Part shown: positions 9,903-18,229 of the stretch, one piece after another | Position numbering within the stretch: the first letter of the stretch is position 1 | Layout: each line of letters begins with the position of its first letter | From: Solirubrobacter phytolaccae | GTDB lineage: Bacteria > Actinomycetota > Thermoleophilia > Solirubrobacterales > Solirubrobacteraceae | DNA length: 64,000 bases | Direction of reading: 5' to 3' | Assembly (NCBI RefSeq): GCF_027587195.1 | Contig: NZ_JAPDDP010000020.1 | Location: forward strand, 46,022-110,021 | The notes under the pieces: generated by a model | What the model was told of the DNA's origin: nothing | Databases searched by the model: none | The model's input: the letters and a program-made list of their open reading frames with translations, nothing else | Translations under genes and position numbers: made by a program

Positions 9903-10337
9903 ATGGTGCACGTCCCGCTCGCCCGGCATCTCCTCAGGGGCAAGGACCTCGCCGACCTCCGGTACAGCGAGCCGCTCGGCGTCGACGACATGGCCGCGGC
10001 CGCCGGGCTCTCCCGCGCCCACTTCTCGCGCGCGTTCCGCAAGGAGTTCGGCGTCTCCCCGCACGTGTACCTCCTGACCCGCCGGCTCGAGCGCGCCGCC
10101 GCGCTGCTGCGCAACACCGACCGCTCGATCGCGGAGATCTGCCTCGACGTCGGCCTCACCAGCGTCGGCTCGTTCACCACGAGCTTCAAGCGCATGTTCG
10201 ACGCCACGCCGACCCAGTACCGCGCGAGCCATCCACCGGCCGTTTCACGCGCCGTCGTGCCCAGCTGCGTCGTGCGCGCGTACGGCCGTCCGCAACACCG
10301 CACATTTCGAGAAGACAACGGCGCGGGCCCCGAATAG
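9903..10337 (+). CDS. AraC-family transcriptional regulator, DNA-binding domain only
   Basis: A 144-residue protein that is almost entirely the AraC/XylS double helix-turn-helix. The first HTH lies in [21 protein letters not shown] and the second in [20 protein letters not shown], followed by the conserved [10 protein letters not shown]. No effector-binding domain precedes it. Stand-alone AraC-type proteins of this kind often sit beside a VOC gene, as here 11 bases downstream, and probably control that gene. The last 35 residues ([14 protein letters not shown] onwards) are unrelated to the family. Confidence 0.9.
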   Translation: MVHVPLARHLLRGKDLADLRYSEPLGVDDMAAAAGLSRAHFSRAFRKEFGVSPHVYLLTRRLERAAALLRNTDRSIAEICLDVGLTSVGSFTTSFKRMFDATPTQYRASHPPAVSRAVVPSCVVRAYGRPQHRTFREDNGAGPE

Positions 10338-10348
10338 CTTGCTGTCCC

Positions 10349-10774
10349 ATGAAGATCGCCACCACGCAGATTTGGGTTCACGACCAGGACGAAGCGCTCG
10401 CCTTCTACACGCAGAAGCTCGGCTTCGAGGTGCGTGAGGACGTCACGATGCCCGAGCTCGGCAACTTCCGCTGGCTGACCGTCGCGCCGGCCGGCTCGGA
10501 CGTCGCGCTCGTGCTGATGGCCATCCCCGGCGCGCCCGTCTTCGACGACGAGCGCTTCAAGGCCGCTCAGGACGCGATGTCCAAGGGCGTCGCCACCGCC
10601 GTGTTCTTCACGACCGAGGACATCCAGGCGGACTACGAGACCCTCAAGGGCCGGGGCGTCGAGTTCACCGAGCCGCCCGAGGAGCGCCCCTACGGCATCG
10701 ACTGCGGCTTCCGCGACCCGTCCGGGAACCACTTCCGGCTGTCGCAGCTCACCCAGGTCGCCTCCCCCGCGTGA
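10349..10774 (+). CDS. VOC family protein (single glyoxalase-like domain)
   Basis: A 141-residue single VOC domain. It opens with [20 protein letters not shown] and ends with [11 protein letters not shown], containing the usual metal-site positions. Partners of AraC-type regulators in this arrangement are often annotated as lactoylglutathione-lyase-like, but the substrate is unknown. TAGCTT at 10336-10341, eight bases upstream of ATG 10349, resembles a -10 box, so this gene may have its own leaderless transcript as well as read-through from the regulator. Confidence 0.88.
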   Translation: MKIATTQIWVHDQDEALAFYTQKLGFEVREDVTMPELGNFRWLTVAPAGSDVALVLMAIPGAPVFDDERFKAAQDAMSKGVATAVFFTTEDIQADYETLKGRGVEFTEPPEERPYGIDCGFRDPSGNHFRLSQLTQVASPA

Positions 10775-10790
10775 TGTGCCTCTATGAGCC

Positions 10791-10815
10791 GCCGCGCGCA
10801 CACGCGGCGCGCGGC
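10791..10815. terminator. GC-rich hairpin between convergent genes
   Basis: Arms GCCGCGCGC (10791-10799) and GCGCGCGGC (10807-10815) pair perfectly around 7 bases. It lies in the 44-base gap between the VOC gene and the convergent DUF3303 gene. There is no T-run. Confidence 0.5.
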
Positions 10816-10818
10816 GAG

Positions 10819-11088
10819 TCAGCGCCCCAGGACCGCGTCGGCCGTCGGGGTCCCGCCCGGGACGACGGGGACGATCTCGAACTCCGTGAGGTCCTCCCAG
10901 TTGGCGACCCACCGCTGGAGCAGCGTGATGTCGTCGCACTCCATGACCTGGAACACGCGACCTAGGTCCGCAGACACCCAGCTCGCGACGAACTCGAGCC
11001 CGTCCGGCATGAGGCGCCCCTGCTCCCCGAAGCGCTCGTAGACCGGGCGGGCGCCGGCCCGGAAGCGTTCGATCACCATGAATTGCAT
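10819..11088 (-). CDS. DUF3303-like small protein
   Basis: An 89-residue protein starting [20 protein letters not shown]. The pattern MVIE.F.....PVY.RF followed by [13 protein letters not shown] is that of the DUF3303 family, small dimeric alpha/beta-barrel-like proteins of unknown function. ATG 11088 is clear. It lies 12 bases downstream of the 116-residue gene on the same strand, and the two probably form an operon. Confidence 0.75.
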   Translation of the reverse strand: MQFMVIERFRAGARPVYERFGEQGRLMPDGLEFVASWVSADLGRVFQVMECDDITLLQRWVANWEDLTEFEIVPVVPGGTPTADAVLGR

Positions 11089-11100
11089 CGGCGAACCCTC

Positions 11101-11451
11101 TCACGACGCCGCCTTCCGACGCAGCTGCTCGAGCGCCGCGAGCGCGGCCTCGTCCGGCTGCGGCAGCGTCTCCTCCCACTCGAAGAAGACCTCGTCCAGC
11201 GCATCCCCGCGCTCGACCACCTGGTACCGGAACCGGGGCACGTAGCCGAACAGCCGCCCGTCCTCGCCCACGTGCAGGTAGCGCCGCGTGGCCACGTGCT
11301 TGTACGCGTGCGCGGGCGTGCCGTCCACCTCGAACTCGTGCATCCACATGAACCAGCGCACGAGGTGCACACCGACGAGCTCGATCAGCGGGTCCCAGTT
11401 CGGCCGCTCGTACTGGGACAGCTCTCCGGCGAACGTATGTTTGGGTGCCAT
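11101..11451 (-). CDS. Conserved hypothetical protein, 116 residues
   Basis: Not recognised. The sequence is soluble, Trp- and Tyr-rich ([36 protein letters not shown]), with the look of a small beta-rich cytoplasmic protein and an Ala-rich C-terminal helix. ATG 11451 ([19 protein letters not shown]) is preferred over the longer frame from 11487. It precedes the DUF3303 gene in what looks like a two-gene unit. Confidence 0.65.
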   Translation of the reverse strand: MAPKHTFAGELSQYERPNWDPLIELVGVHLVRWFMWMHEFEVDGTPAHAYKHVATRRYLHVGEDGRLFGYVPRFRYQVVERGDALDEVFFEWEETLPQPDEAALAALEQLRRKAAS

Positions 11452-11555
11452 ATCGGGAGCATCCGCGACCCGGCTGTCACGAAACAAGACGAAATTGCAA
11501 CTTCTTTGTCAATTCTCGAGGGGGCGAGAAGTTCCCGCGATGGCCTACACAGACC

Positions 11556-11921
11556 ATGGAAGAACTCGCTACGCCTCCGGGCCACGTTGAACTCGTCGAC
11601 GCGCTCCTCGAGCTCGTCACCTCGTCGAGCAGCATCGTCGACGAGCTGACCCGCGCGACCGACGTCGCCGACCGCGCAGCCGCCCTCGACTTCTATCGGT
11701 ACGCGCTGTACGACCTCCTGGCTCCCACCGCGATGCTGCTCGGCCCGCGCGACCTGCGCGCGGCCACCGCCGCGCTCGAGGTCGCCGCAGGCCTGACGAT
11801 CGGCAGCTTCAACTTCTCGGCATGTGAGGTCGAGACCGAGGTCCCCAAGCGCGACCCGCGCAGCGCCCACCGCCGACGCCGGTACCCGAAGATCCCGCGC
11901 CGGCGCGGCACGCGATACTGA
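11556..11921 (+). CDS. Hypothetical protein with helical N terminus and basic tail
   Basis: A 121-residue protein from ATG 11556. The N-terminal 85 residues look like a helical bundle (HVELVDALLELVTSSSSIVDEL). The last 25 are very basic (HRRRRYPKIPRRRG), suggesting nucleic acid or surface binding. It resembles in size, opening and promoter layout the gene at 14895 (MDTLPEHVAEFVVQLINVGNS), so the two may be distant paralogues. CCTACA lies six bases upstream of the ATG in both, consistent with leaderless transcripts. Function unknown. Confidence 0.6.
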   Translation: MEELATPPGHVELVDALLELVTSSSSIVDELTRATDVADRAAALDFYRYALYDLLAPTAMLLGPRDLRAATAALEVAAGLTIGSFNFSACEVETEVPKRDPRSAHRRRRYPKIPRRRGTRY

Positions 11922-11929
11922 AGCGACGC

Positions 11930-12550
11930 GTGGCCGAGACCTACACGGACACACCCCTGCTGACCGACGCGTTCGACCGCGCGCTCCTGCTCGCGACCGA
12001 TCACCACCGCCGCCAGCTGCGCAAGGGTACGGAGATCCCGTACGTCAGCCACCTGCTCAGCGTGGCCGGGCTGACCCTGGAGCTGGGCGGCAGCGAGACG
12101 GAGGCGATCGCCGCGCTCCTGCACGACGCGGTCGAGGACGGCGGCGGCCAACCGATGCTCGAGCGCATCGAGCGCGAGTTCGGCCCCGACGCCGCGCGGA
12201 TCGTGCTCGCCAACTCCGACAGTGACGCCGAGCCCAAGCCGCCGTGGGGTGAGCGCAAACGGGCGTACATCGCGTCGATCGCCCACAAGCAGCCGGACGA
12301 GCTGCGCGTCTCGCTCGCCGACAAGCTTCACAACGCCCGCGCGCTCCTGCTCGACTACCGCACGCACGGCGAGGCGCTCTGGAGCCGCTTCACCTCGCGC
12401 GAGGGCACCTACATCCGCATGTACTACCGCGGCCTCTACGACGCCTTCGATGCCCGCCGCGACGCGCTCGGCGAGCGCGCGATCCCCGCGCTCGAGGAGC
12501 TCGGTCGCACGATCGACGAGCTCGACCGCCTAAGCGATGGCGCGCCTTGA
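11930..12550 (+). CDS. HD-domain phosphohydrolase of the RelA/SpoT-Mesh1 type
   Basis: A 206-residue single HD domain. The metal and substrate residues of the SpoT/Mesh1 hydrolase are visible: RKGTEIPYVSH (Arg and His), ALLHDAVEDGG (the HD and ED pairs) and SLADKLHNARAL (Asp and Asn). No synthetase, TGS or ACT domain follows, so it fits a small alarmone hydrolase that would remove the 3'-pyrophosphate of (p)ppGpp; NADPH phosphatase activity is known for Mesh1. GTG 11930 is eight bases from the previous stop. The 3' end overlaps the convergent permease gene by 21 bases. Confidence 0.8.
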   Translation: MAETYTDTPLLTDAFDRALLLATDHHRRQLRKGTEIPYVSHLLSVAGLTLELGGSETEAIAALLHDAVEDGGGQPMLERIEREFGPDAARIVLANSDSDAEPKPPWGERKRAYIASIAHKQPDELRVSLADKLHNARALLLDYRTHGEALWSRFTSREGTYIRMYYRGLYDAFDARRDALGERAIPALEELGRTIDELDRLSDGAP

Positions 12551-13720
12551 GCTCGACACCTTCGTGAGCGCGATCACCGCGAGCGGCACGAGGATGTACG
12601 CGCCGGAGAACCCGAAGACGACGAGCACGGCGACGAACGCGATCCCCGCCGCGGCGCGACCGGTGCCCTCGAGCAGCTTGTGGCCCGCCGCGGTCGCGGT
12701 GACGTAGACGGCCACGAACAGCGCGCTCGTGGCCCGCATCAGCGCGTCGACGTCGACGACCTCGAGCGCCAGCACGAGCAGCAGCGCACCGGAGATCCCC
12801 GCCATCGTGGCCAGCGCCCGCTTCGGCGCCGTCAGGAAGCGCGGCGCGTTGCCCTCCTCCGCGAGTGCTCCGGCCAGCCGCGTCGCGGCCGCGACGTACG
12901 TGTTCATCGTCCCCATCGTCAGCAGGACCGCGAGCAGCGCCGTGATCCGCCGGCCCGCGTCGCCGAGCCCGGCGCCCATCAGGTCGGCGAGCGGGACGTC
13001 GGACTGCGTGCCGACGCCGATCGTCGCCGCGGCCAGGCCGAGATAGAGCACGACCACGATGGCGAGCGCCGTGCCGATCGCCCGCGGCAACTGGCGGCGC
13101 GGGTCCTGCAGCTCACCCGCGAGGTGCGAGCCGGCCTCCCAGCCGACGAACGAGAACATCAGCACGCTCGCCGCGCCGCCGATCGCGAGCCAGCCGTTGG
13201 GCGCGAACGGCGTCCAGTTCTCCGCCTGGCTGTGCGGCAACGCCGTGACGACCGCGACGAGCAGCAGCGCGCCGAGCACCGCCGCGAGCCCGAGTTGCAG
13301 CCGCGCCGTGGTGTGCAGGCTCGCGGCGTTGGTGACCAGGACGATGCCGATCATGCCCGCGGCCGCCGCGACCGCGGCGCCGCGCCCCGCGTCCAGCAGC
13401 TCCGCCACATAGAACCCACCGACGAGCGCCACCGCCGGCGCGCCGATCACGACGCCGGCGAGGAACCACCAGCCCGTGGTCGCACCCGCGCGACGACCGA
13501 ACGCCCTGCGCACGTACGCCGCGGTGCCGCCTGCCTCGGGCTGACGCGCGCCGAGCGCGGCGAACGTCGCGGCGAGCGGGATCGACAGCGCGAGCAGACC
13601 GGCCCAGGCGAGGATCGACGCCGGCCCCGCTTCCCGCGCGGCGACCGCCGGGATGAACAGGACGCCAGGGCCGAGCACGGCGCCGACGTAGAGAGCGATG
13701 GCCGTCCGCGTCGTGAGCAT
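12530..13720 (-). CDS. APC-superfamily amino acid permease/exporter (YjeH-like)
   Basis: A 396-residue membrane protein with about 11-12 hydrophobic segments. GAVLGPGVLFIPAVAAREAGP in TM1 is the broken-helix substrate motif of the APC fold. Size and N terminus resemble YjeH-type exporters of neutral amino acids. The start MLTTRTAIALYVG at 13720 is chosen over the long upstream extension. An Lrp/AsnC regulator is divergently transcribed 106 bases away, the usual layout for Lrp-controlled amino acid export. Substrate is not determined. Confidence 0.85.
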   Translation of the reverse strand: MLTTRTAIALYVGAVLGPGVLFIPAVAAREAGPASILAWAGLLALSIPLAATFAALGARQPEAGGTAAYVRRAFGRRAGATTGWWFLAGVVIGAPAVALVGGFYVAELLDAGRGAAVAAAAGMIGIVLVTNAASLHTTARLQLGLAAVLGALLLVAVVTALPHSQAENWTPFAPNGWLAIGGAASVLMFSFVGWEAGSHLAGELQDPRRQLPRAIGTALAIVVVLYLGLAAATIGVGTQSDVPLADLMGAGLGDAGRRITALLAVLLTMGTMNTYVAAATRLAGALAEEGNAPRFLTAPKRALATMAGISGALLLVLALEVVDVDALMRATSALFVAVYVTATAAGHKLLEGTGRAAAGIAFVAVLVVFGFSGAYILVPLAVIALTKVSSSRRAIA

Positions 13721-13782
13721 GCAGATAGGTTCCCGCCGATCCCGGGGCATGTGGTGCTCATTTGTGCGGTGCTGGCCACACC

Positions 13783-13792
13783 ATTGCGCAAT
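13783..13792. promoter_or_regulatory. Palindrome in the permease/Lrp intergenic region
   Basis: ATTGCGCAAT is a perfect 10-bp palindrome in the 106-base region between the divergent permease and Lrp-type genes. Lrp proteins bind such short palindromic sites, often in clusters, so it is a candidate operator. The assignment is by position only. Confidence 0.4.
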
Positions 13793-13826
13793 GATCTGCT
13801 CCAGAAGCGACGACGAGAGGACGATC

Positions 13827-14285
13827 ATGCCCCTGGACCGCGTTGACCGCCAGATGTTGGCCATCCTGCAGAGCGAAGGCCGCATCTCGAACGCGGCGCT
13901 GGCCGAGCGCCTGCACCTGTCGCCGTCGCCGTGCCTGCGCCGGCTGCGCACGCTGGAGACCTCCGGCGTCATCTCCGGCTACACGGCCGTGCTCGACCGT
14001 CCGCGCCTCGGGCTCGGCCTGACCGTCTTCGTCGACCTCAAGGTGGAGCGCCACTCCGAGCAGTCCGCGGCGGAGATCTCACGCGCGCTCTCAGCCGCGC
14101 CCGAGGTCATCTCCGCGCACATCGTGTCCGGCGTGGCCGACTTCCGGCTCGAGGTCGTCGTCCGCGACCTCGTCGACTACGAGCGGCTGCTGTTCGACAC
14201 GCTGCTCAAGCTCCCGCACGTCACCGACGTCCGGTCGGACTTCGCCCTGCGCACCGTCAAGTCGGCAAGCCCGCTTCCGCTCTAA
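13827..14285 (+). CDS. Lrp/AsnC-family transcriptional regulator
   Basis: A 152-residue protein. The N-terminal HTH (LDRVDRQMLAILQSEGRISN ... LAERLHLSPSPCLRRLRTLE) and the C-terminal RAM ligand domain (VSGVADFRLEVVVRDLVDYE) are both complete. ATG 13827 has GAGAGGA upstream at 13815-13821; the longer frame is rejected because family members begin at LDRxD. It is divergent from the amino acid permease, which it probably regulates in response to an amino acid. The TAA overlaps the stop of the convergent gene by four bases. Confidence 0.93.
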   Translation: MPLDRVDRQMLAILQSEGRISNAALAERLHLSPSPCLRRLRTLETSGVISGYTAVLDRPRLGLGLTVFVDLKVERHSEQSAAEISRALSAAPEVISAHIVSGVADFRLEVVVRDLVDYERLLFDTLLKLPHVTDVRSDFALRTVKSASPLPL

Positions 14286-14782
14286 CCCAACGGCTCACCG
14301 ATCCCCTCGTACACGTTGCGGAACGGCAGCGGCTCACCGCTCACGCCGTCGATCACCACCCGATCGCCGAGCGGCCGCTCCAGGGCCGCGTGCGCGGGGA
14401 AGTCGATCGGCTCGCCGTGGTCGCCGATGACCGACATGCAGACGCACCCGCAGACGACCACCGTCTCGTCGTCCTCGGCGGTGACGATCTCGTCCACGTG
14501 CTGGTCGCCCTGGATGAGATACCGCAGCTGCAGCAGGCCGGGCGCGCGCTCCATGTAGGCGGAGGCGGCCCGGGGCCGCAGCTGGCGTGCCACGTCGCCG
14601 ACCACCCACACGTCGACGTCCCCCAGCCGCTCGGTCACCCGCCGGCGCACGTACTCCTCGTCGCGCCCGACCACGCCCACCTGGACGCGGCCCTCGTGGT
14701 CCTGCACCGAGAGCACGGCGATGCCCTCCTTGAGCAGCGCGACGCTGTCCTGCGCGCTGAGGATCCCGGATTCGTGGCTCAT
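14282..14782 (-). CDS. Conserved hypothetical protein, 166 residues
   Basis: Not recognised. The first half (LSAQDSVALLKEGIAVLSVQ, then RVQVGVVGRDEEYVRRRVTE) reads as a soluble alpha/beta domain. The second half contains VVVCGCVCMSVIGD with three closely spaced cysteines. ATG 14782 (MSHESGIL) is chosen; the upstream extension is shadow. It is divergent from the 108-residue gene at 14895, and the stop overlaps the Lrp-type stop. Confidence 0.6.
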   Translation of the reverse strand: MSHESGILSAQDSVALLKEGIAVLSVQDHEGRVQVGVVGRDEEYVRRRVTERLGDVDVWVVGDVARQLRPRAASAYMERAPGLLQLRYLIQGDQHVDEIVTAEDDETVVVCGCVCMSVIGDHGEPIDFPAHAALERPLGDRVVIDGVSGEPLPFRNVYEGIGEPLG

Positions 14783-14894
14783 GCCCGGCACCGTCCCACC
14801 GCCGCCCGCGATCCCCACCGCGAGCGCGAGAGAATTCACAGAGTTGGTGCAGTTTCGTTGCAGAGAACCGCAGGCGCTCGGCCCTACAAGAGGC

Positions 14895-15221
14895 ATGGAC
14901 ACCCTTCCCGAGCACGTCGCGGAGTTCGTCGTGCAGCTGATCAACGTGGGCAACAGCGTCGTCGGCGTCGTCGAGAGCCTGGCCGAGGCCCTCACGGACA
15001 CGACCGGCGAGCCCCTCGAAGTCACCCGCCACGACGTGCTGGCGATGGTCGCCGGCACCGTCGGCGTCCGGCTCGCTTCGATCCCGCCCGCGGACTTCGT
15101 CCGCGCGAGCGAGCTCGTCGAGCAGACGATCACCGTGATCCTCGACGACCTGCACCGGGCCGCCGAGCTCGCGGGCGAGCGACGGCGCGGCCACCGCACC
15201 GTCCGCTCCTCACATGGCTAG
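14895..15221 (+). CDS. Hypothetical helical protein, 108 residues
   Basis: A 108-residue protein from ATG 14895 with predicted amphipathic helices (FVVQLINVGNSVVGVVESLAE) and a basic end (AGERRRGHRTVRSSHG). It resembles the gene at 11556 in layout. CCCTACAAGAGGC directly precedes the ATG, so the likely -10 box is about six bases from the start and the message may be leaderless. Its TAG overlaps the convergent stop at 15218 as CTAG. Function unknown. Confidence 0.6.
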   Translation: MDTLPEHVAEFVVQLINVGNSVVGVVESLAEALTDTTGEPLEVTRHDVLAMVAGTVGVRLASIPPADFVRASELVEQTITVILDDLHRAAELAGERRRGHRTVRSSHG

Positions 15222-15478
15222 AGCTCGTCGCGCCCCGGCCAGCGCCCGTGCTTTTCCAGGAACTGCCGCCGCGCCTCCTCGCGCTCGCGGTCCTCGTTGC
15301 TCTGCAAGCCGAGGCGCATGTACGCGTTCGCGAGCGCGCCGAGGACCGACGAGCCGATCAGGAAGATGCCCGCGCCCTGCGCGACCTCCCCGCCCAGGAT
15401 CACGAGGATCACCCCCACCACGAACACCGTCACCGGCAGCGTGACCCGGACGAGCAACAGCTGTACGTCGCCCTTCAT
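15218..15478 (-). CDS. Small two-TM membrane protein
   Basis: An 86-residue protein starting MKGDVQLLLVRVTLPVTVFV. Two hydrophobic segments (about residues 8-30 and 34-54) are followed by a charged cytoplasmic tail (NEDREREEARRQFLEKHGRW). No family recognised. The start at 15478 overlaps the earliest possible start of the divergent membrane-protein gene, so the two promoters must lie inside each other's genes. Confidence 0.65.
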   Translation of the reverse strand: MKGDVQLLLVRVTLPVTVFVVGVILVILGGEVAQGAGIFLIGSSVLGALANAYMRLGLQSNEDREREEARRQFLEKHGRWPGRDEL

Positions 15479-15503
15479 GGATGCAGCATGCCAGTCTGCG
15501 CGC

Positions 15504-15908
15504 ATGCCTTCGCCCGCCCGCCCGTCGCTGCTGCTCGCCTCCGGCCTGACCGAGCTCGCCGCCGGCGCGCTCTCCGGCTGGGTGTACACGTTCACGCGCC
15601 AGCAGCCGGAGAAGGCGAAGGCGGTCGGGATCCAGAGCGCCGCGCGGGTGCGCCAATGGCACCTGGACATGGCGATCCTCGGCACCGCGACGGTGGCGTG
15701 CGCGACCGCCGTGCCCGACGCGCCCCGCCCGGTCGCCGCGGCGCTCGGCGTCGGGGCGTGGACCAACGCGCTGCTGTTCCTCCCGCTCGCGTTCAAGCCC
15801 GATGCCGATCAACGGCCGGAGTACCGCGCGGCCGCCGCGGCGTCGTTCGTCGCGACGAGCATCGGCTTCACCGGCATGGCGATCACCGCCTGGGCGCGCC
15901 GTCGCTGA
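15504..15908 (+). CDS. Four-TM hypothetical membrane protein
   Basis: A 134-residue protein with about four hydrophobic segments (LLLASGLTELAAGALSGWVY, MAILGTATVACATAV, AAALGVGAWTNALLFLPLAF and SFVATSIGFTGMAITAW). ATG 15504 is taken; ATG 15477 is an in-frame alternative that would overlap the divergent gene. The pattern resembles small actinobacterial membrane proteins of unknown function. It is followed, after a 112-base promoter region, by the MMPL gene. Confidence 0.65.
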   Translation: MPSPARPSLLLASGLTELAAGALSGWVYTFTRQQPEKAKAVGIQSAARVRQWHLDMAILGTATVACATAVPDAPRPVAAALGVGAWTNALLFLPLAFKPDADQRPEYRAAAAASFVATSIGFTGMAITAWARRR

Positions 15909-16008
15909 AGCTTGGCTGAGGAGTCGGGGGTTCACATCAGGTCCGGTACGGGTGCCACCCCTACCCCGGCATACGGGTACCCCCGGCGAGATCTCTTGAG
16001 CGCCGCTT

Positions 16009-16020
16009 TAGGTTGCGTGC
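16009..16020 (+). promoter_or_regulatory. Candidate -10 box adjoining the MMPL start codon
   Basis: TAGGTT (16009-16014) ends six bases before ATG 16021. At normal spacing transcription would start at or next to the A of ATG, giving a leaderless message; no Shine-Dalgarno sequence is present. The same spacing occurs at several other genes in the window. Confidence 0.4.
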
Positions 16021-18177
16021 ATGCGCAAGCTTGCCGCCTGGTCCCACGACCGTCGCCGCACCGTCCTCGGTGTCTGGCTCGCCGCGTTCGTCGTCGCCAT
16101 CGGGCTCTGGGTGACCGCCGCCGGGGAGTTCGTCAACAACTTCAACCTGCCGGGCACGGAGTCCCAGCGCACCTACGACCTGCTGCAGGAGAAGTTCCCG
16201 CAGCAGTCGGGTGACACCGCGAACGTCGTGTTCGCCGTCAAGGACGGCGGCGTGCTCGACGACGCCAACCGGCCGACGATCGAACGCGTCGTCGCGGAGA
16301 TCAAGAAGTCGCCCGAGGTGCTCGCGGTCGCCGATCCGTTCGCCGACGGCGCGCCGGTCTCCCAGGACGGGAAGATCACCTTCGCGCAGATCCAGTTCAA
16401 GGCGGCACCCGGCGACGTCGATCCCGTGCCGGTCAAGACCATGGCCGAGAACGTCCTCAAGCTCGACGGCCAGGACGGCGTGCAGGTCGCGCTCGGCGGC
16501 GACATCATCCACTGGTCGACCGCCGAGACCGGCGGCGCCGGCGAGATCATCGGCATCCTCGTCGCGGCGATCGTGCTCTTCCTGACGCTCGGCATCGTCG
16601 CCATGGGGCTGCCGCTGCTGAACGCGCTGTTCGCGATGATCGTGAGCCTGTCGCTGACGGCGGTCGTCGCCACGCGCGTGATCGACGTCGTCGACTGGGC
16701 GCCGCAGCTCGCGGCGATGATCGGGATCGGCGTCGGCATCGACTACGCGCTGCTGATCCTCAACCGCTTCCGCCTCGAGCGCGGCGGCGGGCGGGACGTG
16801 CGCGAAGCGACGCTGGTCGCGATCGACACCTCCGGCCGCGCCGTGCTGTTCGCGGGCGTCGTCGTCGTGATCGCGATGCTCGGCATGATGCTGCTCGGCA
16901 TCTCGTTCCTCTACGGCCCGGCGATCGCCGCTGCGCTGTCCGTGCTGGCGACCATGGCCGGCGCGCTGACGCTGATCCCGGCGCTGCTGAGCAAGATCGG
17001 CGGGCGCGTGAAGCCCGCGACCCAGGGCGCCGACACCGAGACCGGCTTCTCCGCGCGCTGGAGCCGGTTCGTCGCGCGCCGTCCCGCCCCGGTGGCGATC
17101 GTCGCGCTGGCCGTGCTGCTCGCGCTCGCCGCTCCCGCGCTGCACATGCGGCTCGCGACCAGTGACGCGAGCACGTACAAGAAGGACGACACCGCGCGTG
17201 TGGCGTACGACCTGCTCAAGGAGGGCTTCGGCGCCGGCTTCAACGCGCCGCTGCTGCTGGCGGTCGAGCTGCCGGCTCCGGGCGACGACGCCGCCTTGGG
17301 CCAGATCACCGACGCGCTCGGCAAGCAGGACGGCATCGCCCAGGTGCTCCCGCCGCAGCTCAACGAGGCCGGCGACACGGCGACGATGATCGCCTACCCG
17401 ACCACGACGCCGCAGGACGAGAAGACCGACGAGACCGTCCGGACGGCGCGCGACACGACACTCCCGCCCGTGGCCGACGCGACCGGCGCCCGCATCTCGA
17501 TCGGCGGCACCACCGCGAGCAACCTCGACTTCTCCCAGACCATCCGGGACAAGCTCCCGCTGTTCATCGGCGTCGTCGTCGGCCTCTCGCTGCTGCTGCT
17601 CGCGATCGTTTTCCGCTCGCTGCTGATCCCGGTCAAGGCCGGCATCTTCAACCTGCTCTCGATCGCCGGCGCGTTCGGCGTCGTGACCCTGATCTTCCAG
17701 GACGGCAACTTCGCGAGCCTGTTCGGCGACGCGACCGGGCCGATCGAGTCCTTCCTGCCGATCATGGTCTTCGCCGTCGTGTTCGGGCTCTCGATGGACT
17801 ACGAGGTCTTCCTCGTCTCCCGCATGCACGAGGAGTGGACGCACACGAAGGACGCGAAGTACGCCGTCCAGCACGGCCTGGCGATGACCGGTCGCGTCGT
17901 GACGGCCGCGGCGATCATCATGATCGCGGTCTTCGGCGCCTTCGCGATCGGCAACGAACGCGCGCTGGCCATGATGGGCGTCGGCTTCGCGTCGGCGATC
18001 TTCATCGACGCGTTCATCATCCGGCTGCTCCTGCTGCCCGCCGTGATGCACCTCGCCGGGCCCGCGATGTGGTGGATGCCCGCGTGGCTGGACAAGCGCC
18101 TGCCGCACCTGAACATCGAGCCGCCCGAGGAGCGTCCCGCCGTGGACGAGCCCGAGCGCGAGGTCGCCTACCGGTAG
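16021..18177 (+). CDS. MMPL-family RND transporter
   Basis: A 718-residue transporter with the RND layout: TM1 near residue 15-35, a first extracellular domain, TM2-6 (about 175-330), TM7 near 355, a second extracellular domain and TM8-12 (about 510-680). GIGVGIDYALLILNRFR in TM4 and FGLSMDYEVFLVSRMHEEW in TM10 are the conserved proton-relay motifs of MMPL proteins. These export lipids or drugs in actinobacteria. No lipid synthesis gene or TetR regulator is adjacent, so the substrate is open. Confidence 0.93.
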   Translation: MRKLAAWSHDRRRTVLGVWLAAFVVAIGLWVTAAGEFVNNFNLPGTESQRTYDLLQEKFPQQSGDTANVVFAVKDGGVLDDANRPTIERVVAEIKKSPEVLAVADPFADGAPVSQDGKITFAQIQFKAAPGDVDPVPVKTMAENVLKLDGQDGVQVALGGDIIHWSTAETGGAGEIIGILVAAIVLFLTLGIVAMGLPLLNALFAMIVSLSLTAVVATRVIDVVDWAPQLAAMIGIGVGIDYALLILNRFRLERGGGRDVREATLVAIDTSGRAVLFAGVVVVIAMLGMMLLGISFLYGPAIAAALSVLATMAGALTLIPALLSKIGGRVKPATQGADTETGFSARWSRFVARRPAPVAIVALAVLLALAAPALHMRLATSDASTYKKDDTARVAYDLLKEGFGAGFNAPLLLAVELPAPGDDAALGQITDALGKQDGIAQVLPPQLNEAGDTATMIAYPTTTPQDEKTDETVRTARDTTLPPVADATGARISIGGTTASNLDFSQTIRDKLPLFIGVVVGLSLLLLAIVFRSLLIPVKAGIFNLLSIAGAFGVVTLIFQDGNFASLFGDATGPIESFLPIMVFAVVFGLSMDYEVFLVSRMHEEWTHTKDAKYAVQHGLAMTGRVVTAAAIIMIAVFGAFAIGNERALAMMGVGFASAIFIDAFIIRLLLLPAVMHLAGPAMWWMPAWLDKRLPHLNIEPPEERPAVDEPEREVAYR

Positions 18178-18198
18178 CGGAACCTGGCACGCGGACAC

Positions 18199-18229
18199 GG
18201 CCATGGGCGGGTAGCTCTCGCCCATGGCC
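18199..18229 (+). promoter_or_regulatory. Perfect inverted repeat overlapping the DUF2945 start codon
   Basis: GGCCATGGGCG (18199-18209) and CGCCCATGGCC (18219-18229) are perfect 11-bp arms around 9 bases. The second arm contains the ATG at 18224. As RNA, a hairpin would bury the start codon; as DNA, the palindrome could be an operator overlapping a -10-like TAGCTC at 18212-18217. It could also end the MMPL transcript. Confidence 0.5.
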
